Positions 45,956 through 55,303 of a DNA stretch of 64,000 nt are shown here, one piece after another (within the stretch, counting starts at the first letter, position 1; each line of letters opens with the position of its first letter). A program made the position numbers and the translations under genes. This stretch comes from Sipunculus nudus (lineage: Eukaryota; Annelida; Sipuncula; Golfingiida; Sipunculidae). A model generated the notes under the pieces. That model searched no databases and had not been told where the DNA came from. It worked only from the letters and a program-made list of their open reading frames with translations. The DNA is taken from NCBI GenBank assembly GCA_026874595.1, contig JAPPUL010000079.1, forward strand, positions 1,979,001-2,043,000. The letters run 5' to 3'.

Positions 45956-46039
45956 GCCCAGGTGGTGGAATTGGTAGACACGCTAGCTTGAGGGGCTAGT
46001 GAGGACTCCCTCATGCCGGTTCAAGTCCGGCTCTGGGCA
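45956..46039 (+). tRNA. tRNA-Leu (GAG)
   Basis: 84 bases with an acceptor GCCCAGG pairing with CTCTGGGC-type 3' end, discriminator A at 46039, a long variable arm (class II), the anticodon loop TTGAGGG giving GAG, and T-arm GCCGGTTCAAGTCCGGC. CCA is not encoded; the sequence continues AAAAATAAA. Confidence 0.95.
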
Positions 46040-46057
46040 AAAAATAAAACTGTATCT

Positions 46058-47899
46058 TTAGGGCTTTATATTATTTAGCACCTTCTCATTATCAAGTGCT
46101 TCTTCAAGTGCTTCTTTATGTCCCTCTTTTATGTTAGCAAGAACCCTTATAAGCTTCTTTTTTAACTTAAGTATTGCCTGTTTTTCTTTTTCAAGATTTA
46201 TATTAGCTTCATTTAGCTTAATTAGTTTTGTTTGGTTTTCGTTTATTAGCCCGGATAAGGATTTATTTTTACTTGCAAGCGATTTTTGTTCCTCAAGTAG
46301 TTTTGACTTCTCTCGTTCAAGAGATTTTAACTTTGTATTTAATTCCTTTTCAAGTTTTTGTAGTTTTGTATCTTTTTTAGATAAGGTATTTGCATATATA
46401 TTTTGTGATTCTTCCTGTTTCTTTAAAGTCTCTTTTTCCTGTGAAAGCTTTAAACGGTCTAATTCATAGTCTTTCTCTTTCTCATTTAACTCCTTTTCAA
46501 GTTTTTGTAGTTTGTCTCTTAGTTTGTCTATAGCTATTTGATAATCTCTAAGTTCTTTATCCTTCTTTTCTAGCTTATCTTCCCTTAAACTAAGTTCCTT
46601 ACGCCTGCCAGATAGCAAGGCAAGTTCATTTGCTAGTTTCTTCTCTTGTGATACTGTATCCTGTAAACGCTTTTCTAAACTCTTTTTTATATTTTCTAGT
46701 TCTGTTGACTTTTTAGATACAATCTCAATCTCTTTGCTAATACGTTTTTCCCTATCTACTATATGTTTTGGGGTTATAAATGCACGCTTATCCTTTATCT
46801 GTCCCAGCTCTACCTTTACATCCGTTACCTCCTCTATTGAATTCGTTTTGTAAGTTATCATATATTGTGTATTTATAATATCTCTTATTTTGTCATATAA
46901 TTCTTTAATCTCCTCTCGCTCTCCCGTTTTAAATAGTATTCCATGGGTCTGTCTTGTTATCTTTTTTAGAGTCTCTATATCAGCCTTGCTGCCAAATGCT
47001 ATAGCAAATATAGGTATTGCCAGTTGATTTGCGGCGTGTATGCCATCATCAAAGGTTATAGATTTTAATGAGGTATTTATTGTCCCTCTGGTGTCATTAT
47101 TTCCATCTGTAAGTAATATTACAGCCTTTATTCCTCCTCCAAGCTGAAGCTCCTTAACAGCATTAAATAGTACAGCATATAAGGCTGTTGAACCTTTGGC
47201 ATTTAGATTTCTTATTTGTGCGATTGCACTTTCGTTTGTTCCAAGCAAATGTAAATCACCGTCAAAGGCGATAACCCGGATTATATCGTTGTCCTGGCTT
47301 TGGTTTATGAACTCTACTGCTGCATTTTTTGCATATTCTAGAGTTTGTATCTTTTCTTTTCCCTCAAGCGACATAGAACGACTCTTATCTAGTGCCAGTA
47401 CAACATTAAGAGGTTTTATCTTTTTATTCTTATCTATATTCTTTTTAAGCTCTATCTTTAAAATATTCTTTTTAGGTATTGTAAAACCGTTTTCTTCTAT
47501 TCTAAATAAATCAGGGTTTACGACAAGAGGATTGCCAGCTTCATCTGTAACGCTTACTACTATAGTTATTTCTGGAAAACGTGAATTGTCTATTTGACTT
47601 ATTTTAACTTTGAAATTTGTAGTTTTTATATTTGTCTTAGGATTTAATGCCTGGACTTTTGTTGTTATTATCCCTTCTTTTTTTATGTACTCTATGTCTG
47701 ATTTATATGTTTTACTCTTTTCAAGTTTTTTAAATTCATAGTCTAATCCAAAACCATCTTTTTTATCTGTCTTTGTAAGATTCTTTTTATTCTGAGTCTC
47801 ATTCTGAGTCTCATGCCCACAACCACCAAATATTAATATAAAGCTTAGTATTGCATATATATGTATTTTCCTTAACTTGCCTATTCTACCTGCTGTCAT
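46058..47899 (-). CDS. VWA-domain lipoprotein with long coiled coil
   Basis: 613 residues. Lipobox at LSFILIFGGC (Cys 27). Residues about 95-350 include a von Willebrand factor A domain with the MIDAS motif LALDKSRSMS, DNDIIRVIAFDGDLHL, KGSTALYAVLF and VILLTDGNNDTRGT. The C-terminal half (about residues 390-600) is an unbroken Lys/Glu/Leu-rich coiled coil. A metal-dependent adhesion or assembly role on the periplasmic or outer-membrane surface is inferred. A 12-base duplication encodes ETQN twice after the lipobox. It lies just downstream of tRNA-Leu, in the opposite direction. Confidence 0.85.
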   Translation of the reverse strand: MTAGRIGKLRKIHIYAILSFILIFGGCGHETQNETQNKKNLTKTDKKDGFGLDYEFKKLEKSKTYKSDIEYIKKEGIITTKVQALNPKTNIKTTNFKVKISQIDNSRFPEITIVVSVTDEAGNPLVVNPDLFRIEENGFTIPKKNILKIELKKNIDKNKKIKPLNVVLALDKSRSMSLEGKEKIQTLEYAKNAAVEFINQSQDNDIIRVIAFDGDLHLLGTNESAIAQIRNLNAKGSTALYAVLFNAVKELQLGGGIKAVILLTDGNNDTRGTINTSLKSITFDDGIHAANQLAIPIFAIAFGSKADIETLKKITRQTHGILFKTGEREEIKELYDKIRDIINTQYMITYKTNSIEEVTDVKVELGQIKDKRAFITPKHIVDREKRISKEIEIVSKKSTELENIKKSLEKRLQDTVSQEKKLANELALLSGRRKELSLREDKLEKKDKELRDYQIAIDKLRDKLQKLEKELNEKEKDYELDRLKLSQEKETLKKQEESQNIYANTLSKKDTKLQKLEKELNTKLKSLEREKSKLLEEQKSLASKNKSLSGLINENQTKLIKLNEANINLEKEKQAILKLKKKLIRVLANIKEGHKEALEEALDNEKVLNNIKP

Positions 47900-48084
47900 T
47901 CTTATATTTATCCTCTTTCCTTTATCTTATTTATCTAATTGTATTAACCCCATATACTTAAATATTAAGTATATATTTATACTTAAATAATGCTTCTATA
48001 AACATTATTACTAATTTTGTAAAAAAAACTTCAAAAATATTTCTTTATATTCAATATGTCCCCAATATTCAATATGTCCCCATG

Positions 48085-49380
48085 CTAAATCATACGCTCC
48101 TTTTCTAAGCATAGATTATAACTTCTAGAAAGTCCAATTAGAAAAGAGCTTAGGCTTAGTCCTGCGTTTATATTATAGCTTCTTAGGTCCCTTACTATGT
48201 TTGTTGCATATTCTACATGCTCATCTAGTTGCTTGTCTGCAAGATATGACAAATATAAACTACTTCCTTTCTCTTCAGTTAGCAAAATATTGCGTTTCCT
48301 TTCTTTTGCTACTATAAATACTTTGATTATATTCTCTAAAAAAAGCTCTATTGACGATTCTTTTAATATTTTATCTGTTAGTCTAAAAATGGCATCTCCT
48401 TTTTGATAATTTAATGCGACCTCATCAAAAAACTCATAAACTAAATCAAGCGTGCTGTCTTTGTAAAAGTAGTCCCATACGCTTTTGACGTCATCTTTTA
48501 TTTCATCCTCTTTTATTTCATCCTCTATCATAAACTCATTCTTAAGAATTAACTTAATAAGCTCCTTATTTTTTGGCGGGAAATGAATCTTTGTTGCACG
48601 TGAGCTTATAGTTGGAATTATTTTGCTTATCTCAGCAGTTATTAGTATTATAATATTGCCATTGGGAGGCTCTTCAATTCCCTTTAAAAGAGCATTTGCA
48701 CCCTCAAGCTTCAGGTTATACGTATCATATATTATTACTACTCTAAATCTTGCTTCTTTGGTTTTGGTATAAAGTTTCTTTAAAACATCCTTTACGTGCT
48801 CAAGACCAATGTTATCATTCTTAAACGTTGTTTCTATCTCATCTACTAACTTTATAAGTTTTGTAAGTTTTTTCTCTATGTCTTTCCTTTCTAAAGAGTT
48901 TATATCAGAGTCTAAAAACATTTGAGCATCGTTTATCTTTTCATCAAGACCCTTAAGACCCTTTTTCAAAGCACTTTTATCATTCAAATATCTATTCACA
49001 AGACTATTAAAATAAAAACTGCTTTTTATAAACAATTTAGAATTTGGGTGTTGGATTTTGGGGTTTTCGCTGCTTTTAGCCTTAAGTCGTTCTTTTAGTG
49101 TTTCAAGTAAGATTAGTATTTTGTTTTTATTTATATTTGTATTTAGAGTTATTAGATCTGGATGGATAGAAGAATTTATCTTTTTGCAGCTTGGGCACGT
49201 GTTACAAAAGTCAAAATCTAACTTATGGCAATTTAGAGCTTTGGCAATAGAATAAGCAAAATGTAACTTACCGCTGTTTTTAACTCCGTGAAATAACAAA
49301 GTTGTGGTTTTAAGGTTTTTTATATTATATATTAAACCCTTTTGGCTTACTGAGTTTAATAATAGAGAATCAAGTCCCAT
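48085..49380 (-). CDS. holB: DNA polymerase III delta' subunit (HolB-like clamp-loader ATPase)
   Basis: 431 residues, longer than the usual 330. N-terminal GLDSLLLNSVSQ and P-loop-like TTLLFHGVKNSGKLHFAYSIA, the zinc knuckle CNTCPSCKKI, then an inserted helical segment (about 100 residues). The AAA+ signature follows: RVVIIYDTYNLKLEGANALLKGIEEPPNGNIIIL, then AEISKIIPTISSRATKIHFPP with sensor 1 and SRAT. It belongs to the clamp loader that places the beta clamp on DNA. Two 15-base repeats (48496-48525) encode KEDEI twice. It is divergent from the rhomboid gene. Confidence 0.88.
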   Translation of the reverse strand: MGLDSLLLNSVSQKGLIYNIKNLKTTTLLFHGVKNSGKLHFAYSIAKALNCHKLDFDFCNTCPSCKKINSSIHPDLITLNTNINKNKILILLETLKERLKAKSSENPKIQHPNSKLFIKSSFYFNSLVNRYLNDKSALKKGLKGLDEKINDAQMFLDSDINSLERKDIEKKLTKLIKLVDEIETTFKNDNIGLEHVKDVLKKLYTKTKEARFRVVIIYDTYNLKLEGANALLKGIEEPPNGNIIILITAEISKIIPTISSRATKIHFPPKNKELIKLILKNEFMIEDEIKEDEIKDDVKSVWDYFYKDSTLDLVYEFFDEVALNYQKGDAIFRLTDKILKESSIELFLENIIKVFIVAKERKRNILLTEEKGSSLYLSYLADKQLDEHVEYATNIVRDLRSYNINAGLSLSSFLIGLSRSYNLCLEKERMI

Positions 49381-49565
49381 AGGTCTTTTAGTTGCACCAC
49401 CTTGTTTTTAGTAAATAAATAAAAATTAAAATCTAATAATAAAGAGGCAATAATTTTATATATATTTTACCTAAGATTTAATTGTCCTTATCCTATGAAT
49501 GTATTAATATGTTTTATAAACGTGTTTACTAAATGGCTTTTTTTATTAAGGATATTGTAAGATAA

Positions 49566-50390
49566 ATGAGATATCAAACTCAAGGTTATGGATCTATAGG
49601 TATAGGTCCTGGGGGAATGACTCCAGGAGTTAAGATAATATTGCTAAGTACGGTAGGATTATATGTATTACAACATATGCTACCGATTCTTATGGATTTA
49701 TTTGTACTTAGACCTATTGGTTCAGGTGCCTTTTTGCCTTGGCAACCTTTAACATATATGTTTATTCATGCTCCTATGCCGGGGGTATTTCATATACTAT
49801 TTAATATGTTTGCGTTTTGGATGTTTGGAGTATCATATGAACGAGAGTTTGGCAGGAATCGTTTATTTGCCCTGTACTTTTCATCTGGTATTTTGACGGG
49901 AGTGGTATATGCAATATTCGTGAACTTTGGGGGGCTTATCGGGGCATCTGCTGGGGTATATGCAATATTAGTCTCCTTTGCCTATTTTTGGCCGAATTCT
50001 CTTATATTCATTTTTGGACTAATACCGGTACGGGCTAAATATTTGGTAATAGGACTTATGGCTTTTGGTCTTTTTGCATCTTTTAGTGGAGGGGGGGACA
50101 ACACAGCCCACTTTGCACATGTTCTTGGGGCAGTATTTGGGTTTATATTCTTACAAATAGTTCATAAGCGATATCGTCTTTTTGGTTCATTTATGCGTGG
50201 CGTTACAGATAAGAAGGAAGATATAAGATACAGGCTGAATGTTAGGAGGGAGGAGAAGATTATAGATAAAGAGGAGTTGACGCAAGAGAAAATAGATGAG
50301 CTTTTAGCAAAGGTTTCAAAAGATGGGATATCATCGCTTACAAAGAAGGAAAGAGAATTTCTTGATAGGGCAAGCAAAGGCTATAGATGA
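49566..50390 (+). CDS. rhomboid-family intramembrane serine protease
   Basis: 274 residues with six hydrophobic segments. Catalytic Ser128 in GGLIGASAGVYAI and His185 in NTAHFAHVLGAVFGF are present, with the supporting H76 and N80 in FHILFNMFAFWMFG. N-terminal Gly-rich cytoplasmic region and a charged C-terminal tail (TQEKIDELLAKVSKDGISSL, KKEREFLDRAS) typical of bacterial rhomboids of this type. It cleaves single-pass proteins within the membrane; the substrate is unknown. It is followed after 27 bases by a secreted protein gene, probably in one transcript. Confidence 0.93.
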   Translation: MRYQTQGYGSIGIGPGGMTPGVKIILLSTVGLYVLQHMLPILMDLFVLRPIGSGAFLPWQPLTYMFIHAPMPGVFHILFNMFAFWMFGVSYEREFGRNRLFALYFSSGILTGVVYAIFVNFGGLIGASAGVYAILVSFAYFWPNSLIFIFGLIPVRAKYLVIGLMAFGLFASFSGGGDNTAHFAHVLGAVFGFIFLQIVHKRYRLFGSFMRGVTDKKEDIRYRLNVRREEKIIDKEELTQEKIDELLAKVSKDGISSLTKKEREFLDRASKGYR

Positions 50391-50417
50391 TATTTGGATT
50401 AAGGATAGGGGATTTGG

Positions 50418-51398
50418 ATGTATAATATAGTTTGTTTTTCCTTGATGCTTTTGGTCGTGCATTCCGCTAATAATCTATATGGAAATGTTTTGGGAAGAGA
50501 GTATCCTACTAAGAGTCCTGAGGGGGAAAGAGGGCTTAGAGGAGGATACCAAGGAGCTGAGAATGTTCTTATTGAGAATGTTCTTATTAAGATAAAAAGG
50601 GGCGATGCAAAGATATTAAAAACAATATCTTATAAAGCTCTGCGATTAGTTTTAGACTATAGTTATAGTAACTCTAGATATAAAGATTTATATGAAAGGC
50701 GAGGAAAAGTAGTTAACTCATTATTAAAAGGGCTTTTTAATAATGAGCCTCGAGTATTGTTGCTTTGTATAGAGCTACTTAATTTGATGAAACCGGATCG
50801 TTTTATGGAGCCTGAGGTTTCATTGCTATACGAACGTTTTAGTAAAGAGTCATATTATCGTTTTGCAAGTAAGAATTTTTTTTATAGTCCTGTGGTTTTA
50901 GGTGGTGGTACGGGAGAGGGTGTAGGTGGAGGCAAGCGAGCTTGTAATGATTGTTATGAGTATAGGGATCTTTTTGGGGCAGTTGGGATAAAGAGTATAT
51001 CTTCTGAGGTGTTGAAATTATATAAGTATGTAAAAAGAGATAAATATGTTTATGAGATGCTAAAGAAGGACCCACAATTATTGAGTAAGATAAAAAGGAG
51101 AGATTTTGCGATACTGCAAGAGCAGATAGGTAATGAGCCAGATGAGCTAATACCTTTACGTTCTTTTAAGACAACTGATTTCATATCGAAGGAAAATATA
51201 AGGGTAATGGTAAATGGTCTTGCAAATAAGAATTTGGTAGTCCGTCGGGAGTGCGCGTTGTTTCTGGTTAATTATTATAGATATAATGCATTTCGCCTTA
51301 ACCTATATTATCGTAATATAATATTAAAAGCGCTTAAGAATGCCTATAGGGATAATATAATAGCGAAGAAGTCCCTTACAAAGAGCCTTGTGAAGTAA
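50418..51398 (+). CDS. secreted protein, HEAT-like, 326 aa
   Basis: Signal peptide (MYNIVCFSLMLLVVHSANN). The remainder is mostly alpha-helical with repeats like KGLFNNEPRVLLLCIELLNL and NGLANKNLVVRRECALFLVN, resembling HEAT/ARM units, so a scaffold or partner-binding role is inferred. No family motif is recognised. A 15-base perfect duplication (50559-50588) encodes ENVLI twice in the region after the signal peptide. Directly downstream of the rhomboid gene, which could process or be associated with it. Confidence 0.7.
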   Translation: MYNIVCFSLMLLVVHSANNLYGNVLGREYPTKSPEGERGLRGGYQGAENVLIENVLIKIKRGDAKILKTISYKALRLVLDYSYSNSRYKDLYERRGKVVNSLLKGLFNNEPRVLLLCIELLNLMKPDRFMEPEVSLLYERFSKESYYRFASKNFFYSPVVLGGGTGEGVGGGKRACNDCYEYRDLFGAVGIKSISSEVLKLYKYVKRDKYVYEMLKKDPQLLSKIKRRDFAILQEQIGNEPDELIPLRSFKTTDFISKENIRVMVNGLANKNLVVRRECALFLVNYYRYNAFRLNLYYRNIILKALKNAYRDNIIAKKSLTKSLVK

Positions 51399-51423
51399 TG
51401 GTTTTATTTTAAAGCAAAAATAT

Positions 51424-53370
51424 TTAAGGTAAAATATCTTGTAATACTAAGATAGCAAGTTCAACATTGCCAAAAGGAGCGCTTACTTGAATCCCAGCAA
51501 CTTTATCTTTAATAGTTTTAGCAGTATTATTTGCGATAATAATGCCCTGCTGTCTGCCCTCTTCCTTACTCTTTTTCGATGCAATATACATTTTCTCCAT
51601 AATGTCCTTAGCTACAAAAACACCCGGGACTTCATTTTGCATAAAAAGAGCATTACGATAGCTAACTAAAGGCCATACCCCAGCTATTATGGGAATTTTA
51701 ATATTAAGCTTTTTAAGTTTGTCAAGAAAGTTAATTAAAATGGTAGTATTAAAAATAGGTTGAGTAATAGTAAACTCAGCACCAGCTTCTACCTTTTTAT
51801 GAAACTTATCAATCTCATATTCAATGTCATAAGCACCAGGATTAACGCCAACACCCTTAAAATAAGCAGTTGGTTTAGACATAGAGTTAGAGCCGATATC
51901 AAAGCCCTTGTTTAGGTTAGTAACTATTTTTGTAAGGCCAATGGAATCAAGATCAAATACAGGTGTAGCCTCGGGGTAATCACCCATTTTAGGAGGGTCG
52001 CCAGTTACTATAAGGACATTATGTAAGCCGCTTGCGTAGGCACCAAGGAGATCTGACTGCATACCTAGTATGTTTCTATCCCGACAAGTATAATGCATAA
52101 TGGTTTCCATACCTGTATTTTGCTCGATTATAAGCGAAACGAGTAATGCACTAAGGCGCGATGAGGCTCTTGGTCCGTCTGGTACATTTATTGCGTCGAC
52201 TCCTTTCGATTTAAGGTAGCGGGCTTTCTCAATGGTTTTTGTAATATTTGGTCCTTTAGGAGGGGTTAGCTCTACTGTCGTTATGAACTTGCCATTATAA
52301 AGTTTACTTGCAAGAAGGGACTTATCTTTTTGTGCAATAATCTCATGCTTTGGAATATCATTTACAGGTTTATTATTTTTAGTGTTGCTTACTTTTAGGT
52401 CTATTTTTTTATTTTTGGTCTCATTTGAAGCCTCATTTGAAGCCTCATTTGAAGCCTCATTTGAAGCTTCATTTGAAGTTGCTAAAGATTTAATATAAGC
52501 TTTCATTTCCCTTATATGAGAAGGAGTAGTCCCACAACAGCCACCAATTATCTTAGCTCCGGATACAATTAAGTTTTTAGCATGTGTGGCAAAGTCTTGT
52601 GGGGTATCAAAATGTATTAATCTATTATCAAATACTTTTGGTAATCCGGTATTGGGCTGGGCTATAATATCTTTTTTAGTATACTTTTTCATTAGTTTAA
52701 CACTAACTGCGGCCTGAGGAGCTCCTATACCACAGTTTATCCCAATTACATGAGCGTTTGACTTATCTAGTTTAGTAGTAAATCGTTGAGCAGACTCGCC
52801 AAGGTAAGGTGATATGCCGTCTTTTAATGTAAGCTGTGCAACAATATCCAAAGAACTTTCTTTAGATATAGTTTCTATTGCAAGAAGCAGTTCATGTAGA
52901 TATGCAAAAGTCTCAAGTATAAAAAAGTCAACGCCACCCTTTTCAAGGAGGTTTGCATGTAAAGCAAAGTTTTTAATAGCTTCGTCTTTTGCCCTTTTGC
53001 CATAAGGACAAATGGTATCGATTATAAGAGGGCCAATTGAGCCTGCAACGAGAACATCTTTATCTTTAGCAATATCTTTGGCAGCATCTTTAGCTATTTT
53101 GACTCCTTCTAAGTTTATATCTTTTGCTTTATCCGAAAGTCCATACCAAGTAAGGTTTATGGGGTTTGCTGCGAATGTATTAGTAGTTATAAAGTCAGAG
53201 CCTGCATTTATGTATTCTTTATGTATTTCTTCAATGAGTTTAGGATTTGCTATATTAATCTCTTCAAAACTTCTTTTAGCATAAACTCCTTTTTGGTAAA
53301 GTAAAGTACCAATTGCCCCATCAGCAAGAACATGTTTTTTGTTTATTAATAAATCTTTTAACTTTGACAC
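51424..53370 (-). CDS. bifunctional homocysteine S-methyltransferase / methylenetetrahydrofolate reductase
   Basis: 648 residues. The N-terminal half (about 1-295) is a zinc homocysteine methyltransferase: LADGAIGTLLYQKGV, NTFAANPINL, GINCGIGAPQ and the zinc ligands GGCCGTTPSHIREM. The C-terminal half (about 365-648) is MTHFR: TTVELTPPKGPNITKTIEKA, DGPRASSRLSALLVS, ETIMHYTCRDRNILGMQSDL and VTGDPPKMGDYP. Such fusions reduce methylene-THF and methylate homocysteine to methionine. The linker has five near-perfect 12-base repeats coding NEAS. The gene lies on the minus strand between plus-strand genes. Confidence 0.93.
   Translation of the reverse strand: MSKLKDLLINKKHVLADGAIGTLLYQKGVYAKRSFEEINIANPKLIEEIHKEYINAGSDFITTNTFAANPINLTWYGLSDKAKDINLEGVKIAKDAAKDIAKDKDVLVAGSIGPLIIDTICPYGKRAKDEAIKNFALHANLLEKGGVDFFILETFAYLHELLLAIETISKESSLDIVAQLTLKDGISPYLGESAQRFTTKLDKSNAHVIGINCGIGAPQAAVSVKLMKKYTKKDIIAQPNTGLPKVFDNRLIHFDTPQDFATHAKNLIVSGAKIIGGCCGTTPSHIREMKAYIKSLATSNEASNEASNEASNEASNETKNKKIDLKVSNTKNNKPVNDIPKHEIIAQKDKSLLASKLYNGKFITTVELTPPKGPNITKTIEKARYLKSKGVDAINVPDGPRASSRLSALLVSLIIEQNTGMETIMHYTCRDRNILGMQSDLLGAYASGLHNVLIVTGDPPKMGDYPEATPVFDLDSIGLTKIVTNLNKGFDIGSNSMSKPTAYFKGVGVNPGAYDIEYEIDKFHKKVEAGAEFTITQPIFNTTILINFLDKLKKLNIKIPIIAGVWPLVSYRNALFMQNEVPGVFVAKDIMEKMYIASKKSKEEGRQQGIIIANNTAKTIKDKVAGIQVSAPFGNVELAILVLQDILP
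52421..52480. repeat. 12-base tandem repeats in the MetH-MetF linker
   Basis: The unit CATTTGAAGCCT is repeated about five times head to tail, the last copy carrying small changes. It lies within the inter-domain linker and keeps the frame, encoding a run of SNEA units. Confidence 0.85.
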
Positions 53371-53595
53371 TAAAACCTCATCGCTTTAATATGTAAGTAA
53401 GTCTAAATAGAAAGGGCTATAAAGTCAATTAAAAAGGCTTTATGTAGCTTAATGCGTTTAGAGCTATGTTTTTATATTATATATATATTTTTATCTTGTC
53501 GTATGATGTCTTGATAGCTATTCTTAAGATATTACACAAATCATATTATAAATGGTTTTATTTTGATAGATCGTATACTTACGGAGGAATGAGCC

Positions 53596-54750
53596 ATTAG
53601 CGTAATAGAAAAGACCCGTCTTATTAAAAATAGGGATTATATAGTCCATATGCTATCTGGGTTTTTAAAGACTAATAAGCTTTACTTAAAGACTAAGCTT
53701 AAAAAGCCTAAAAATCCTATAATCTTGGAGATATTGGACTATAAAGATATAAAAGTATTTTTACCAATAGCTCATAATGTAAGTAAGAATTTAGTACTTT
53801 GTTCAAAACATAGAACAGGTTATTATATAGAGATTGAATTTAGATATACACATAAACTAAGCTTTGTGTCCTATATAGTAGAGCCTTTAGTAATGAGTAT
53901 AACAACAGATGGACGTAGTGAGGGCCGTTATAAGAATAGCGGGAAGGGACTTAGTGTTGGTAATTTCAAGTTGCTTAATAAAGACTCATTGAAGAGCCTT
54001 GAGAATGCCTCAGAAGAGATAAAAGAGATATTTGGCTATTATACCTCAAAGCTTTTAAAATATTATAGTAGAGCAAGTATAAATACATATGGGAGTGAAG
54101 ATGGGGAGGAAAGCAAACTAATTTATAAACATAAAAAGATTTTATTTATACAGGATAGACATGATATTAGTTATTATTTTAGTGGGGGAGGGAAGAGAAA
54201 AGAAGGATCTGTATTAATAAGTGAGAAAGACTTTATAGAAAGCAAATATCTTGGCAAAAGAGCAGAAGATATACTGCGGGAAGAGGATTCAAAGGCGGTA
54301 TTATATTATCCAATAGAAACATATTTTAGTATGTATGATAGAGAGTCAATAGGCTATATAAAGCTAAACTTCTTAGAAGAAGATATAGTACTTGAGGAAG
54401 TAGTGTCAAAGCTATATGTATTATCGCATGATTTTGTAGATGCTTTGAAAGAGAAGGTTCAAGAGAAGCATGAGGTAGAAGAAGAGGTACTTGACGTAAG
54501 TAAAGGCGGTATACAGTTACATATAAAAGATGATGTATTAAACAAGTATTTTAATGAGAATGAGGAGATTGGGTTTGATATAGTATTTTCTGCGGATAAG
54601 GTTAGAAGATATTGGTTTCGTGGAAATGTTGTTTATAGACAGAGTATAGATGAATATAGCTCTCATGTGGGCTTAATATTTACAGGAGGAGATGAGGAGG
54701 GATTTGATATGATTAAAGGATATATAGAGAGGCTTAAACGAGATAAATAA
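53596..54750 (+). CDS. PilZ-domain protein with probable ATT start
   Basis: About 384 residues. The N-terminal part is a PilZN/YcgR-N-like beta domain; the C-terminal 95 residues contain a PilZ-like fold (EEVLDVSKGGIQLHIKDDVL, IGFDIVFSADKVRRYWFRGNVVY, YSSHVGLIFTGGDEEGFDMI) and may bind cyclic di-GMP, though the classical RxxxR before DxSxxG is only partly evident (KEKVQEKHEV then DVSKGG). The first ATG (53650) has no Shine-Dalgarno. GGAGGA at 53583-53588 lies seven bases before ATT 53596, and the frame is open from there, so initiation at ATT is likely. Possible role in motility or envelope control. Confidence 0.7.
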   Translation: MSVIEKTRLIKNRDYIVHMLSGFLKTNKLYLKTKLKKPKNPIILEILDYKDIKVFLPIAHNVSKNLVLCSKHRTGYYIEIEFRYTHKLSFVSYIVEPLVMSITTDGRSEGRYKNSGKGLSVGNFKLLNKDSLKSLENASEEIKEIFGYYTSKLLKYYSRASINTYGSEDGEESKLIYKHKKILFIQDRHDISYYFSGGGKRKEGSVLISEKDFIESKYLGKRAEDILREEDSKAVLYYPIETYFSMYDRESIGYIKLNFLEEDIVLEEVVSKLYVLSHDFVDALKEKVQEKHEVEEEVLDVSKGGIQLHIKDDVLNKYFNENEEIGFDIVFSADKVRRYWFRGNVVYRQSIDEYSSHVGLIFTGGDEEGFDMIKGYIERLKRDK

Positions 54751-54798
54751 GGATTTAAGAAAAAAGTAATAGTTGATAAAATTAAAGGAGTTATATAT

Positions 54799-55173
54799 AT
54801 GATAGGGATGACAGATTTGGTTATAAGCACAACGAGCCGAATGTTAATGGAAGATTTAAATAGGAGCTATAAAAAGAATAACACAGTAATATCCGGAGTT
54901 GCGAAGGAAGAATGCCATTTTACGATATCGTTTCCAACAACAATCCCAAACGAAGAGAAAGAAGTAATATTTCATACAGTTGTCGAAAAGATAATGCACT
55001 TAAGAGATCCTTCGGATAAACATATGGAGACAAAGGTAGAAGCAAGATATTTACAACAAGCGAGTAAGGAATACTTTTTCTCAAAAGGGGAGCTTGTAAG
55101 ATACCGTGGATTTTATGATACGGACAATCCATTACCGATGGTGGCAAGCTTGATAGTGAAGTTGCAAGAGTAA
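54799..55173 (+). CDS. hypothetical protein, 124 aa
   Basis: SD GGAG before the ATG. No family recognised. Predicted alpha/beta fold: an N-terminal helix (DLVISTTSRMLMEDLNRSY), strands (HFTISFP, KVEARYLQ), and a C-terminal strand (PMVASLIVKLQ). No signal or membrane segment. About 50 bases after the PilZ gene in the same direction and of the same composition, so it is probably a real gene of the same unit. Confidence 0.7.
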   Translation: MIGMTDLVISTTSRMLMEDLNRSYKKNNTVISGVAKEECHFTISFPTTIPNEEKEVIFHTVVEKIMHLRDPSDKHMETKVEARYLQQASKEYFFSKGELVRYRGFYDTDNPLPMVASLIVKLQE

Positions 55174-55198
55174 GCTTGAGTAAGTTTTTGTATGAAGA

Positions 55199-55283
55199 GG
55201 AAGGATGTCCGAGTGGTTTAAGGAGGCGGTCTTGAAAATCGTTGTGGGGCAACTCACCGTGGGTTCGAATCCCACTCCTTCCG
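55199..55283 (+). tRNA. tRNA-Ser (UGA)
   Basis: Acceptor GGAAGGA at 55199-55205 pairs with TCCTTCC at 55276-55282; discriminator G 55283. The anticodon loop CTTGAAA gives UGA; there is a long class II variable arm, and the T-loop is GTGGGTTCGAATCCCAC. CCA is not encoded; TTTTATG follows. Confidence 0.95.
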
Positions 55284-55303
55284 TTTTATGAAATAGTCTT
55301 TAA

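Noticed and set aside
53371-53595. Riboswitch (SAM or cobalamin) between metH-metF and the PilZ gene
   Set aside because: I could not see the conserved core of either class; only AT-rich sequence with weak hairpins is present.
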